Below are positions 31,496-43,123 of a DNA stretch of 64,000 nt, piece after piece. A program made the position numbers and the translations under genes. Below the pieces are notes generated by a model. That model searched no databases. It worked only from the letters and a program-made list of their open reading frames with translations, and was not told the DNA's origin. The stretch's first letter is position 1; every line of letters starts with the position of its first letter. This DNA is from Tanypteryx hageni (taxonomy: Eukaryota > Arthropoda > Insecta > Odonata > Petaluridae), in NCBI GenBank assembly GCA_028673005.1, contig CM054115.1:2170001-2234000 (forward strand), given 5' to 3'.

Positions 31496-32998
31496 ATGAG
31501 ATGTTTTTTCTCCTTTTCCAAGGAAGTTGCATCTGAGATGGTATAAGCACGGTGGACTAGGGTGTAAATGACAGAGACTTTCTGCATTGGGTGGTGGTGG
31601 GAGGATGCGTCCAAATAACGGTCGGTATGTGTTATCTTACGATAAACCGAGTGACCTAAGGTTCCATCCGGTTTCTTTGTCACCAAAACCTCCAAGAAAG
31701 GTAGTCGTTTATTTTCTTCTATCTCCATCGTAAAGGTGATGGCGTCATGCTGTGAGTTCAGATGTTTTAAGAAACTTTTTAATTCGTCCATGCCATGTGG
31801 CCATATAACAAAGGTGTCGTCAACGTAACGCACCCATAGCGACGGCTTCTTAGGGTATGACTCCAAGGCTTTCATCTCAAATTCTTCCATGTATAAGTTG
31901 GCTATCACAGGTGATAGTGGTGAGCCCATGGCTGCCCCTTCTGTTTGTTCGTAGTATCGGTCGTTCCATAAAAAGTATGCGTTTTTGAGGCATAACTTGA
32001 CAAAGTCTGGAAAGTCTGCTGGAAAACCCAACGAGGTGAGCCGTTTGATGATCTCGATGGTGTTGGTAATGGGCATGTTGGTGAACAGTGATATGACGTC
32101 GAAACTAACCAGCAAGTCGTTATCGCCTATCCTTATGACCCGGGAGATCTGGGTGAAGTGTGTCGAGTTCTCCACATATGTGCTGGTCCTCCCTGTGTAG
32201 GGTTGGAGTGTCCAGGCCAGAAATTGAGCCAACTTGTACGTTGGGGCGTCTATGTTGCTCACAATGGGTCTCAATGGTGTCCCATCCTTGTGAATCTTTG
32301 GGAGTCCATAGATCCTTGGTGGTTTTGCTGCCGAGGGAAGCAAGGGCATTGATTCTCTGGTGGTATGGATGACTTTTTAATGGCCTCTCTTGTCAGACGT
32401 TCTATCTTGGTAATGGGGTCCATTTTAAGTTACTTGTAAGAGCCTTCACCAATGATATGGCCCATTTTGTTTTGGTATTCATTCTTGTCCATCACGATAG
32501 TTGCGTTCCCTTTATCCGCCGGCAGAATGAGGAACCGGTCGTCATCCCGAAGATCTTTCAGAATTCATCTTTCTGCCGCGGTGATATTTGGTTTCGGGGG
32601 TTTTGCCTTACGAAGCAGCCGAGTGATGTCTTCTCTTATTTCGTCCGCTTGTTATTTGGGGAGTTTTCGTATGGCGCACTCAACTCCTGTTATGATCTCT
32701 TCTTTTGAGATGAAATTTGGTGCAACTGCAAAGTTCAGTCCTTTTGACAGAATTGAAGTGGCATCGTCACTCAGGGGGTGACTGGTCAAGTTTATCACCG
32801 TTCGGCCCTTTTCAGGGCCATGTCCATCCGGGTGTTGCGTGTTTGCTAGTCTTTCAAACTTGCGTTTCTGGATTTCCTTTGCACTCTCAAAGGTCTTGAG
32901 TCATAAGTGATCTTGTGGATGGTTTCCCAGTCGGTCGTCTCCAGAGTTCTGCTTAATTCCAGGTGTAGTTGATAGAGTTCCTTTGAACAGCTGTCCAT
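31479..32998 (-). pseudogene. PLE family 3 reverse transcriptase, broken
   Basis: Minus strand. A start-like ATG at 32998 opens MDSCSKELYQLHLELSRTLE, interrupted by stops and frameshifts to 32350. The 295-codon frame 32349-31462 then reads PRIYGLPKIHKDGTPLRPIV, LLVSFDVISLFTNMPI, TEGAAMGSPLSPVIANLYME and the catalytic WVRYVDDTFVIWPHG, then LPFLEVLVTKKPDGTLGHSV. This is a Penelope-type reverse transcriptase. The frame ends in the piggyBac junction near 31478, so the GIY-YIG domain that should follow is missing from this side. A GIY-YIG piece of the same kind lies on the opposite strand at 33100-33560. Confidence 0.85.
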
Positions 32999-33084
32999 AG
33001 CGTAGCAGGTGTTCTGTATTCGTTCCCTTAGGAGTGCAGCACTGGCGCGGCGAAGTATCCTATGGGCAGTCCGGGTTCCTATCC

Positions 33085-33700
33085 ATTGTTTAACGGTGAC
33101 ACAGGTTGAGAAGATTGCCAGGATACTACAAAAGTATTATGTGAAAACCAGGTTCACATCAGTCAAAAAGACCTCAGATCTCCTCCCAAAGGCTAAGGAC
33201 CGATTATCACCACACATGTATGAGGGGGTCTATCAGATCAAATGCACCTGCGGCAAATCATACATCGGCCAAACACTGTCAAGTGCAGATTAAAAGAGCA
33301 TCAGAGGGCAGTGGAGAAAAAGCGATTCCGCCTCTCAGCCATATCTGAACATGTGTGGTCCGAGCCAGGACACAGCATTGATTTTGACAATACCAAAGTC
33401 ATCCATAGAGAGGGCCGATATTTTCCCAGGATAATACGGGAATCAATTGAGATTTTATAACAGCCAATCAACTTCAATAGAGAGGATGGATACATTCTCT
33501 CTAACATATGGAAGAGGGTGTTCCAGCAGCCAATGGAAGCCAACAATGGAACAGCCAATCACAACAGACCTCACCCGACCGACGTGGGTATAAATAACGA
33601 CCGTATTTCTGCGAACGATCAGACCTGAAGATGCCACCTGGAATGGAGGCGAAACAGTCGTCACTAGAAGAAACAACACAGGGTAGAATCCTGAAAGTTT
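33085..33700 (+). mobile_element. PLE family 3 GIY-YIG end and tail, head-to-head with the RT part
   Basis: Plus strand: VEKIARILQKYYVKTRFTSV, MYEGVYQIKCTCGKSYIGQT (the GIY-YIG motif), one frameshift near 33285, then RLKEHQRAVEKKRFRLSAIS and SEHVWSEPGHSIDFDNTKVI. A stop follows, then a hammerhead-like core at 33625-33663. PLEs often carry an inverted partial copy of their 3' end upstream of the 5' end; this fits that arrangement. Confidence 0.8.
33622..33665 (+). ncRNA. hammerhead ribozyme candidate, PLE family 3
   Basis: CTGAAGA (33625-33631), stem II GCC ... GGC around an ACCTGGAATGGA loop, GAAA (33651-33654), then A-C / loop AGUC / G-U and C (GTC at 33660-33662). All core positions fit, and helix III has two base pairs. 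Located after the GIY-YIG stop, as in the other families. Helix I is poor. Confidence 0.6.
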
Positions 33701-35430
33701 TGGAAGGAGTACGAAAACACCGCGGAAGCCTTCGTATTAATTTCACTTTCTGATGTTCGCTTTGCTTAACCGACACTTTACACCTGATGTTGAGAAACAG
33801 TTCGGATTACTGGGAATTCAGATTACCGTGGGTTCGGATTATAGAGGTTGCACTATTCATAAATTTACAAGCACATAATGCATCTCATGTGGTTCTCCAA
33901 CCTCTAAGGATGGTAGTATGTGGCTCCGAAGGTAAGTTTGACCATCCTTGTTATATACTATGTCAAACAATAAAAACTATTAAAAATGAATAATAAATTA
34001 ATTTAACTTATAGCAACATTATTAGACTTTATCTTTTCTTAATTTGATATATTTATCTTATTATTTAAAATACTGGTTGTGTTTATTTCAGTTTTTTAAA
34101 AATAGTTCACGCTTTGATCTAAAGATTAACCAATTTGAACAGGAAGCCCTACATGTAGCATGTGAGTGGATTCAGCATGCTAATTTTTCATTGTGATAAA
34201 GAGAAGACATCACCAATTACAAGATTGAGTTTTCAGCCAGAGAAAAACCCTGGTTCAGTGCATGAGATACCTTCTTGATCTAGATGCCAGCAGGATGAAG
34301 TGTCTCAAGTATCATGACATATAGTGCATTCTAGCCTAACAGCAGGAAGAGATAAAAAAGGACTTATGAGAATCAATGATCAGTGTTAAAAATGTACCAC
34401 AAGTTCCCCATCCCTTCCTCAAAGCTAATAAACTCACTTTTTGATTAAAATCCTTGAGAAAAGCTTTTTCCAGCGATTTCCTCGGCTCCTTATTTTCCAA
34501 AATACCATTTTAGGCAGTTTTGGAGGAATAGAAATTGATAAGTTGTTTTAACAAGGTGTTTATTACTCGAGGCACAAAATACAGAGGGATGGCGTGCAAT
34601 CTCGGAACTTCATTTTTTTAGACGCCCACGTGTCGAGAGAGCAGGAAGGAGACTGGGTCATCCCCATAGCATTTCCAGCTTTCTCCACTACCCTGTGCTG
34701 CCAACTACTTCCGGTGCTCCTGACAAATGATGGCTGCATAGCGCTTGCACAAAAACTGGCAGACGACGCTGGTGCAAATACAGCCACACCATATTAACAT
34801 GAATGGAAAATGAGTTACTTTATTGGCAAAAGAATTAGGAATTGTCTTAAAATCAAGTACTATGTTTTAAATGCTGCACAGAAAACCTCAATGCTAATTT
34901 TATGCCCACAAAAACCCATATATTTATACATACACAATGCATAACATTTAATTTATTAATACAATATATTTATTCATGTGTGAAGTTCACAAGGTGCACA
35001 TGAGTGACTTTCCATCGCATAGGTACTGATGGAAAGGGAGTGTTGACAAACCTATGTCAGAAATGTAATTGTTCAGATAAGAAATTTGATACTTAAGGCA
35101 TTAAAAATGACTACACTGAGATTGCCGGCCTTTTGTCACATGTCTAGTTATAATTTAAGCAAATTTGTTCCTTTTCAATTGGAGCACAAGTGGCAAACAA
35201 CATGTGCACCTGCAGTTTTAATAGTATAACCTCTATGAGAGCATGTGAATGATTCAAGCTTTGCTAAGCTTTAACATGAAGTGAGGGCTGGTTATTATTT
35301 TTGCAGTTTTAAATAAGTTACCCCAAATCGTCGGACTGAATTAACAGATGGTATAGAGAATAAAGGCACCTTTGTAAAAGGGAATGTATCACAAAGTATA
35401 AGATGACGCTCTGATATAAATTTCTAGCTA
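33701..35430. other. PRKDC intron, mostly unassigned; GC-rich patch at 34590-34800
   Basis: AT-rich intron, except that 34590-34800 is much richer in GC (ACGCCCACGTGTCGAGAGAG, CTACCCTGTGCTGCCAACTA) and open in both directions (67 and 74 codons). I cannot assign it. It may be a fragment of a retrogene or transposon. Confidence 0.3.
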
Positions 35431-35439
35431 ATAGTGGTG

Positions 35440-36045
35440 AATTATGCTAAAGAAACTAACAACTGTGATGCTGGGAGGAAATATAATGTGAAGGAGGCAT
35501 GTGTATGAAGGTGGAAGCAAACAAAACAGACTTGAAGGTGCTAACTTAATACGGAAATCATTTAGTTGACCCAAACAAGGTCAATTTCATGAATTAAAAG
35601 ATGAAGCAGTAAAATTTGTGCCTTCTCAAAGAACTGATGGAAAATCAGCATCGTGGGAAACCATTAAACTGAAACCTCATGAATTATCATGATCACTAAA
35701 CATCTCACAGCAAGAATTCAAGGGTAGTAATGATTGGTTTGTACGGATGATGGTTTTTCCCTATGATAAAGAACTTCTCTTTGCCAACATCTACATTCTG
35801 ACCACATGGACAAACTTATTGCTTTCAAAAGCATGTAATTGTGTTGTGGAAAATTCATAAAAGGGTGATGCAGATGAGACACCTATTTATTGCGACATAC
35901 CATCCAATTACACAGTTAACAAAAATGGTACAAAAAATGTCATAAACACTTCGGGGAAGTGTTAGTGGTAGTGTTAGTGGATGGCACAAAGTTACCACCG
36001 TATGTTATTTAAGAAATTGGTATTACAAAGTTTTTCCCTGAACAG
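35440..36045 (+). pseudogene. POGK-like pogo transposase relic
   Basis: In broken frames: NVKEACV plus RWKQTKQ (helix-turn-helix remnant), LKPHELS and SQQEFKGSNDWFV (CENP-B-type second DNA-binding domain, usual form FKAS.GW..RF), then ADETPIYCDIPSNYTV and GTKNVINTSGK (first catalytic block; the family has ADETPV..DMPSN.TV), then VDGTKLPPYVI. The region after the second catalytic Asp is gone. The lineage is that of POGK-type transposases, distinct from the other Tigger copies here. Confidence 0.65.
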
Positions 36046-36660
36046 ACCTTGTTACTTTCTCCATATGTATTATGGGAAACTTGTTTTTGTGAAAAAAATC
36101 GATTTTGAGATTTCAGTTGAAATACACAGTTTAAGGTCCCCTGAACATTTTCTCGATGTCTTGTGATAGGAAATTTTTGTGCACCTTAACTCAAAAAAAA
36201 CTATTAATCAGATCATTGCAAAATTTTATTTGATATTTTTATTGAAGGAACAAGAGCTGCTTAGTTTTTGGTTAAAATTGGTCAACCAGTAGTGGGTGTT
36301 TACTCTTGTTACTTAAATGTTTCTTTCAAATATTTGCTTTAATACTTGATCAATGTAAAAAAATTGCTGGTATAAAAGTTGTACGAAATTTAATTTTCTT
36401 TTGTTTGAAACTTTTTCCCATATAATGCATTGTTTAAGAAATATTTAAAAATCATATATTTTTAGCTACCACTAGAGGTGACTTTTGTTTATGCATAGAT
36501 ACGTCTTAGTAATGCTGGTTTTTATTATTAATTGTTGGAGTTTCATGGCTATATCCAATACCATAAGACTATAGCATGAGTTTATGTGTTCTTTGTAAGG
36601 TCTTTGAATTTTTCCTGCAGTTCCTTAATATATTTATTATCATTTAACCTATTTGAAATA
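36046..36660. other. PRKDC intron, no recognised feature
   Basis: AT-rich; nothing supported. Confidence 0.35.
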
Positions 36661-36700
36661 CTAGTCATTGGTGCTTGCATATTGCAAGTGCTTAAAAAAT
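36661..36700 (-). mobile_element. Helitron-like 3' end
   Basis: A|CTAG followed by the hairpin GTGCTTGCATATTGCAAGTGC. On the minus strand this is a hairpin about 10 bases before CTAG-T, as at 45731, 47001 and 47780. The other end was not located. Confidence 0.5.
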
Positions 36701-37460
36701 CACCGTACACCAAGATATGAACTTGTAAATAAACCAATGTGATCTCCAGGGCAACAGCACTTCAGCTACCTGGAGCCTATATGTACTAGATAATAAATTC
36801 CATGAGTTCTAGCAGAATATTTATAATTTTCCGCGTAATTACCAAATTCTCTGGTAATCGGCTCTTGTTCAAGTTTTCAAATTTCAGGTTCTGCTAAAAT
36901 TAATGGTAAAATTAGGATATTTTTGTGTTATGATTATGGCATCATCATCCATGCCTTTTAGTACTTACCCAGATAAAAAAATAATTTAAAATTATTACGT
37001 CATCATATGTAGACGTCATTGTCTGAAATCAAATGGATTATAATGCAATCTAAGCATTAAATCAATGCTCTTGAAGTATGGAAAATCAATTCCCATTGAA
37101 AGGCATTGGAGTGGTTGCTATGGTAGTTAATATTTTTCATTGTTGAAACCTGAAAACTCGTCATATTTTTATGATTAAAATCAACTTTTTATGCAAATTC
37201 AGCATGGATTTGAATTTTGTCTTCAAGAAAAATAACCTATATTCTTTCATCCATGGTATGGTACATGTACCGACTTTGTGACTTAATTTTAAATAATTTA
37301 AAAAAGCAATTTTATATAGCCCTGCAGAGTTTTCAATGCTTTTCTTTTGGGTGTTTAAAATTGGACATTGAGGTCAAAAACACCCCTTAAATGTAACATT
37401 CTCAGGAATTTTATATTTTTTCCAGAGGTTGTAGCCAATGACTTATATTCATGCTAAATT
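36701..37460. other. PRKDC intron, no recognised feature
   Basis: AT-rich; may be the body of the Helitron-like element whose end is at 36661, but this is not shown. Confidence 0.3.
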
Positions 37461-38520
37461 TCAGCTCTGTAGCACTTCTAGAAGTACCTTAGGTTTTATA
37501 TGATATATCCAATATTCTATATCTAATATATTATAACCGCTGTCTCTGCATGCATGCCTGCATCTGAAGCCTTGAATGATGTCACCTTCTGGCATGAATG
37601 CAAATATGTCGGTCGGTTCGATTTCAGCACAAACTCTTGGAGGTCTTAAGTGGGTAGTCATCCCCTGGAAAGGCCTGGGTTTGATACCAGGATAGTTTTC
37701 TTTTTCCATTTGATTAACACGTAATCAGCTAGAAAACGATGTGTAAACCTTTATTCTTTATCATTTTAAAATATCTTATGATCGAGACTGTGACTCACAA
37801 TTTATACCATTTCACACAGGAAGAAATGAAGATTCTTATTTTTATCGTGGATTCTGTTGTTTAATTCGTGTTTGCTCATATTTTAAGTTTATATTTGATT
37901 TTCTCCGGTTTTTCGACATTTCAAAAAGGAGGTTGCTAGGCTAACCGGCATTGTTGATCTTTGATCTCTACATTGCTAGATTCAGATTTCAAGTGCATTT
38001 GCACTAATCTTGCAATAAAATCCAAGAACGACAAAAACAGATTAAGTCTCCAGTGACCTCACCTCCCAGTAAAAATGCAAATAAATCAAGAACGGTCGGG
38101 TTGATTTTGACAAATTTTCCCCTGAATACTCTGTGTGAACTCTTGCAGGTTTTAAGTGGTTAGTCATCTCCCAAAAAGGCATGGGTACAATATCAGGAAA
38201 GTTTTCGTTTTTGCATTTGATTAACACACAAACATTTTAAAATAATTTACGATTGAGACTTTCACTCGATATTTACACTTTTTCACGTAGAAAGAAATTA
38301 ATATTCTTATGCTTATTGTCGATTCTGTTGTTTAATTTGCATTTGCTCATATTTTATGTTTAGATTAGATTTTCTCGGATTTTCAACATTTCTAAAAGAG
38401 TTTCCTAATGTTGCTGGTTTTGTTGATCTCAGATTTTTGCATTGTTGGACTTGGGCTTTTAAGTGCGTTTGCACTAAGCTGACAATTAAACAAACACATC
38501 AAGGACAATAACCGATGAAA
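37460..38520. repeat. two-copy tandem duplication, period about 507 bp
   Basis: TGATTAACAC at 37711 and 38218. GGATTCTGTTGTTTAATT ... TTTGCTCATATTTTA and AAGTGCATTTGCACTAA recur in order in the second copy with moderate divergence. A further relative lies at 55430-55690 (CCCCATTTGATTGACATGG, GATTCTTATTCTTATC). Non-coding. Confidence 0.7.
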
Positions 38521-39340
38521 ATTTATATGAAAAGTTTCGTGTAATTAAAAAACAAATGAAACATGTAGCGAAGAAACTCAGAAGTCAGAAATGACTCCAA
38601 TGCATTGTAATAATGGATAACTTACATTTCAAATAGGAAGATATTTCATGCTTACATTGAAAATATTATTTCGTTTGCAAATTTTGTTAGGCAGTTTAAA
38701 GCATATTACTATATTGATGTTTGTGATTATTTTCTTTTGATAGTTAAGCAAGATCTTTGATGCATTACCAGTGCATTTGTAGTGATTACTTGATATTAAA
38801 TAAACCACAGAATATATGATTTGCTGTACCATCAGAAATAGTGGACAAAACAAAAACTGTTATGTGCCAGTAGATAAATTTTCGACTAAATCATGTAGGT
38901 CTGTGTTTTTGGTTATGAAAATGGTGTGAACAATATAATTATATTGAGAAGGGGAATAAAAGTGGTTCAACTAATAATGCCCTGTGTAACAATTTTTTGT
39001 CATAGAAACTTTTGCATTGGGCCACTTCACCCAAAGTTCCCTAAATTTTTGCAGAAAATACTGCAATGGGCCCCTAGTATATCCTATATCTTATATATGT
39101 GAGAAGCAGCTATTTATAATGATTATAAATATTAGAGGTACCATGGAGAAAATCATGTGGTAGCCACATCAGATTTTTTTAGTTTATTGTGTTTATTTTT
39201 ACATTCTCATATACATTCTGTATAGAGAAAGTATTGTAATTGTGATAAAAATTGATTTCCAGTTTTTGATGGAAATACACGTTTAAGGTGGCCAATAAAA
39301 GTGGTTTTCTCCTTGCTGTCTGTCTGTTTATGGTTCTAAG
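38521..39340. other. PRKDC intron, no recognised feature
   Basis: AT-rich; short frames are not protein-like. Confidence 0.35.
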
Positions 39341-39560
39341 GCACAAACATGTACATAAAATCAAATGATATCTTGTATTTATGCACTATATCATCTTTTT
39401 CAGACTTTTTTTGATAAAATATTGCACAAAATAAAGGGTAGTTTATTCCTTGAGATTTTTGGAAAATTTTGATTTTCTTAAAAATAACTGCAGAGAATTT
39501 GATTAAAATCAATCCAATTGTAGAGCCTTATGTCGAAAATAATACTACGTAAGCCATATA

Positions 39561-42031
39561 CAGTGGAACCTCGCTTAACGAGCATAATTCGTTCCAGAAT
39601 CTTACTCGTAATGCAAAACACTCGTTAAGCGAAACAGTTTTTCCCATACAAATTAATGTAAAATTCGATAATGCGTTCCATGCCGAAAAAATACTCAAAA
39701 TATTTTATGTATAATGTTTATTCGAAGAAAATTATATATACATTGTTAAGGAGTGTGATTCATCTTCCTCTTTTCTTCTATCGCGGAATGAACGAACCTG
39801 GAATGAGAATTCGATTTGTAGAAAACAAAAAAAAATCGAAATAATTAATTTACTATTTATGATACATACCTAATTCTTTTTTACTAGAAAGCTGTCTAGA
39901 GACATTTGTTTTTGCCGACGCTTCAGAATTTGGTGGAAATGTTACACAGCATTATCATTAAATAAATTAGTAGCGTGCATAGCCACTGCCTTATTAGGGT
40001 GATGCTTCTCAATGTACGATGCAACAGTTTCCCATGCTTTCAGCATTTCTCTTATTGCGCCAGAAGATTGTTGGTTTGCTGTTACCTCCTCCTCCTCGGA
40101 CAAACTCTCCTCCACAACTTCTTGCTGTGAAACACAATGTAACTCCATAAGCTCTTCGGTGGTCAGCTCTTGGCTGTGCTCTTCCACAAGCTCATCGATA
40201 TCTTTGTTATCCACCTCCAGTCCCATGATCTTGGCCAAAGACACAATCTCGTTGACTACAGGCTCCACAGGTACTGTCTCAAACCCCTCAAAGTCACATT
40301 CGACAACGCTCTCCGGCCAAAGCTTCTTCCAAGCAGAAGTGAGGGTTCTCTTGGTAACCCCTTCCCACGCCTTTTCGATCATCTTGAGGCAGGCAACGAT
40401 GTGGAAGTGATATTTCCAAAACTCTCTGAGAGTGAGATTGGTCCCTTCAGTCACCTCAAAACAATGCTAGAAGAGTGCTTTAGTGTAGAGCTTCTTAAAG
40501 TTAGAAATAACCTGCTGGTCCATAGGCTGGAGTAACGGAGTGGTGTTGGGAGGCAGAAACTGGATCTTGATGAATTTAAATTCTTCAAGGAGGTCATCTT
40601 GTAGTCCTGGAGGATGGGCAGGAGCGTTGTCCATAACAAGGAGGATTTGGAGTGGTAGATTCATCTCAAGCAAATATTTTTTCACAGAAGGACCAAACAC
40701 TTCATTGATCCAATCAGTAAAAAGGTCACGTGTCACCCAAGCCTTGTTGTTGGAACTCCACATCACATTTAGCCTGCTCTTCTGGACTTTACACTTCTTG
40801 AAGGCTCGTGGAGTTTCTGAATGGTAAACAAGCAGCGGTTTAATTTTCAAATCGCGGCTTGCATTGGCACAAAATAGCAGCATGAGACGATCTTTCATTG
40901 GCTTGTGGCCGGGTAATGCATTCTCCTCTGCTGTTATATAGGTTCGCTTCGGCATCTTTTTCCAGAAGAGACCCGTTTCGTCACAATTGAAAACCTGTTG
41001 CGGCAGGTAACCCTCAGAATCTACGAGCTTCTTGAAGTCGCCGATGAAGTTCTCTGCTGCCTTTGCGTCGAAGCTTGCTGCTTCACCGTGCCTCACAATG
41101 CTGTGGATGCCGGTTCTTCTCTTAAACTTCTCGAAACACCCACGACTTCCCTTAAATACTTCTTCGGCCGTTGATGATCCTGGAGTCTTCTTAACGAGGT
41201 CGGCGAAAATCACTTTCGCCTTCTCACAAATGATGTTCTCATTAATAGTGTCGCCTTGCAGTTGCTTTTCATTTATCCATATGAGAAGCAACCTTTCAAC
41301 ATCATCTAGAATACGTAACCGTTGCGTAGATATTCTTGTCACTCCCTTTGAAGCATCTATCTCCTTAATCTTGTCCTTGTTCTTGAAGATAGTGCAAATC
41401 GTTGATGTAGACCGATTGTATGTGCGTGCTAGATCAGCCACGCTCACACCTCGTTCTCGCTTTTCAATGATTTTACGTTTCATTTCTACGGTTATTTTTA
41501 TTCTCTTATAGCTGTCTCCTTGCGGCTTTTTCTTCGGGGACATTTTTGCAAGGTTATTAAACTTTGCACAAAAAAAATCACAAATAATATGTCTGAACAC
41601 AAGTTTGGAAAAATGTGTGATCACAAGCGACACTAAGATCCTAGCGGAACGAGTGCTAAACACAGACTGATATAACAGGCATGGACGGTTGACTAAGAGG
41701 GAGGGGGGACGGACAGAGCGGAAATCCAAGCACGCTGTCAGCAGCAGGCTTGCAGCTAACGCATCCGTTCCTCAGATTGGCTGATTTCGAGACGTCAGGG
41801 GACTGCAGCGCTCTGCGGTGCTGGCCCTATATAGAGCCCCTGCACCGCTCTGTCCGACCCCCCTTGCCTTCCGACCCTCGCTGTTGCAGGCGCACAATCC
41901 GGGACTTCCCCTCCCCTCGTCACTAGTTAGGCGAAACGTCCCTCATTCAGCGAATCATTTTTTTACAATTTATTTTGCTTGTTATGCGAATTACTCGTTA
42001 TGAGAGGTGCTCGTTAAGCGAGGTTCCACTG
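39561..42031 (-). mobile_element. Tigger (TIGD4-like) transposon with TA duplication
   Basis: 2,471 bp. Terminal inverted repeats start CAGTGGAACCTCGCTTAACG at both ends and are identical for about 24 bp. TA flanks both ends (39559-39560, 42032-42033). Complete apart from one stop in its transposase gene. Confidence 0.95.
39942..41543 (-). pseudogene. Tigger transposase, TIGD4-like, one in-frame TAG
   Basis: ATG at 41543 gives MSPKKKPQGDSYKRIKITVE; the in-frame upstream Met at 41729 is inside promoter-like sequence and lacks family similarity. Residues ~10-60: CENP-B-type helix-turn-helix (VSVADLARTYNRSTSTICTI). ~75-155: second DNA-binding domain (SRGCFEKFKRRTGIHSI). DDE domain: Asp188 (FNCDETGLFWKK), Asp305 (LLVMDNAPAHP), Asp342 (LQPMDQQVISNFK). 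After KLYTKALF a TAG (40467-40469) interrupts; the same frame continues HCFEVTEGTNLTLREFWK to 39942, where the family usually has Gln at the stop. Total 533 codons, full length for the family. C-terminal acidic region ELVEEHSQELTTEELMEL. The truncated product would keep DNA-binding and catalytic domains. Confidence 0.93.
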
Positions 42032-42420
42032 TATCTCTTAAAATTACTATATGGCATCCAGTGACATTAAAATGTACACTAAGCTACCTTACCTAAGCCC
42101 TATGACATCATGCCTTCGCCATGATCCACTCAGAATCTTACTGCAGCCTAGATGGTTAAACTAAATCAAATGATATCTCATACTTGTTGATAATAGACAC
42201 TGAAGAGATGAACAATATTGCACAATAATTAAGGGTACTTTATTTTTGAATATTTTGAAACAAAATTCAATTTATTCAAAAATGGCTATAAGGATTTTGA
42301 TTAAAATCCATTCAATCATACAGCCTGATGTCACAAATAGTACTAACTAAGCCATATATCCCAAAAAATTACTAAATATCCAATGGCATTAAAATATACA
42401 CTAAACTATGGTTAACTTTG

Positions 42421-43123
42421 ATTTATAAAAATTTTTGTTTTATAAGCATACACAGTTGACCAAATGTAAATAGGTATGTATATGAAAAAGTTTGTGCAAT
42501 GTGTATTGTGTCATTTATTTTATGTTGGCTGAACACTTGTTATTTTTTTGTTTGTCAAATTTCTGAAATAAATTTTTAAATGTCATTATTTCATTGTTGG
42601 TTGAATATATATTATCTCTTTTATATAAATCTCATGTCTTGGTTATTTAGTCCACGCATGGTGTCTCTATGCAGTTAACACAGTCAGATTATTAAGAGCT
42701 TTCATACAAAATATTAAAATAAAACTGGTGTCCTTTCTCCTTTTTTTTGTCAATATACTCTTTTTGTTTTCCAATTTTCTGGTCACCCTGCAAAATGCAA
42801 ACTTTCAAAGGTGCCATGCTTTTACATTGACTTTGGATTTTAAATGTGGTATAACTATTTTGCATATATTCTGTGCTCTAGAAATTCATGAACAAGCTCA
42901 AATATTTTATGTAAAAATATTATTCTAAGTAATTGAGTGTATGATTATATTATCCAGTCATTTATGATAGATAGTCATGTTACTCTTCTAAAATAATGTT
43001 CTTTAGGACAGGATTTCAAGCAGCATTTATTTGGAAGTTAAATTATAATTAATGTGTTTAAATTTCTTTTTTTACAGTGTGCTTTTTTTTGGTTTTGCTT
43101 ATGACAATTTTATTATTGTTTAG
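42421..43123. other. PRKDC intron with branch/acceptor region
   Basis: AT-rich. Ends with a T-rich tract and TATTATTGTTTAG at the acceptor of the next exon. Confidence 0.5.

Larger units (their letters stand above)
39350..42420. repeat. tandemly repeated intron segment, first copy split by a Tigger
   Basis: Copy 1 is 39355-39560 plus 42032-42100; copy 2 is 42170-42420. Both contain CAAATGATATCT, ATTTTGATTAAAATC-like blocks and ACTAAGCCATATA or GTAAGCCATATA, followed by AAAATTACTA. Copy 2 keeps the site that the Tigger entered in copy 1. Confidence 0.75.

Noticed and set aside
41543..41729. Upstream Met at 41729 as the Tigger start
   Set aside because: The extra 62 residues do not resemble Tigger N-termini; MSPKKK at 41543 does.
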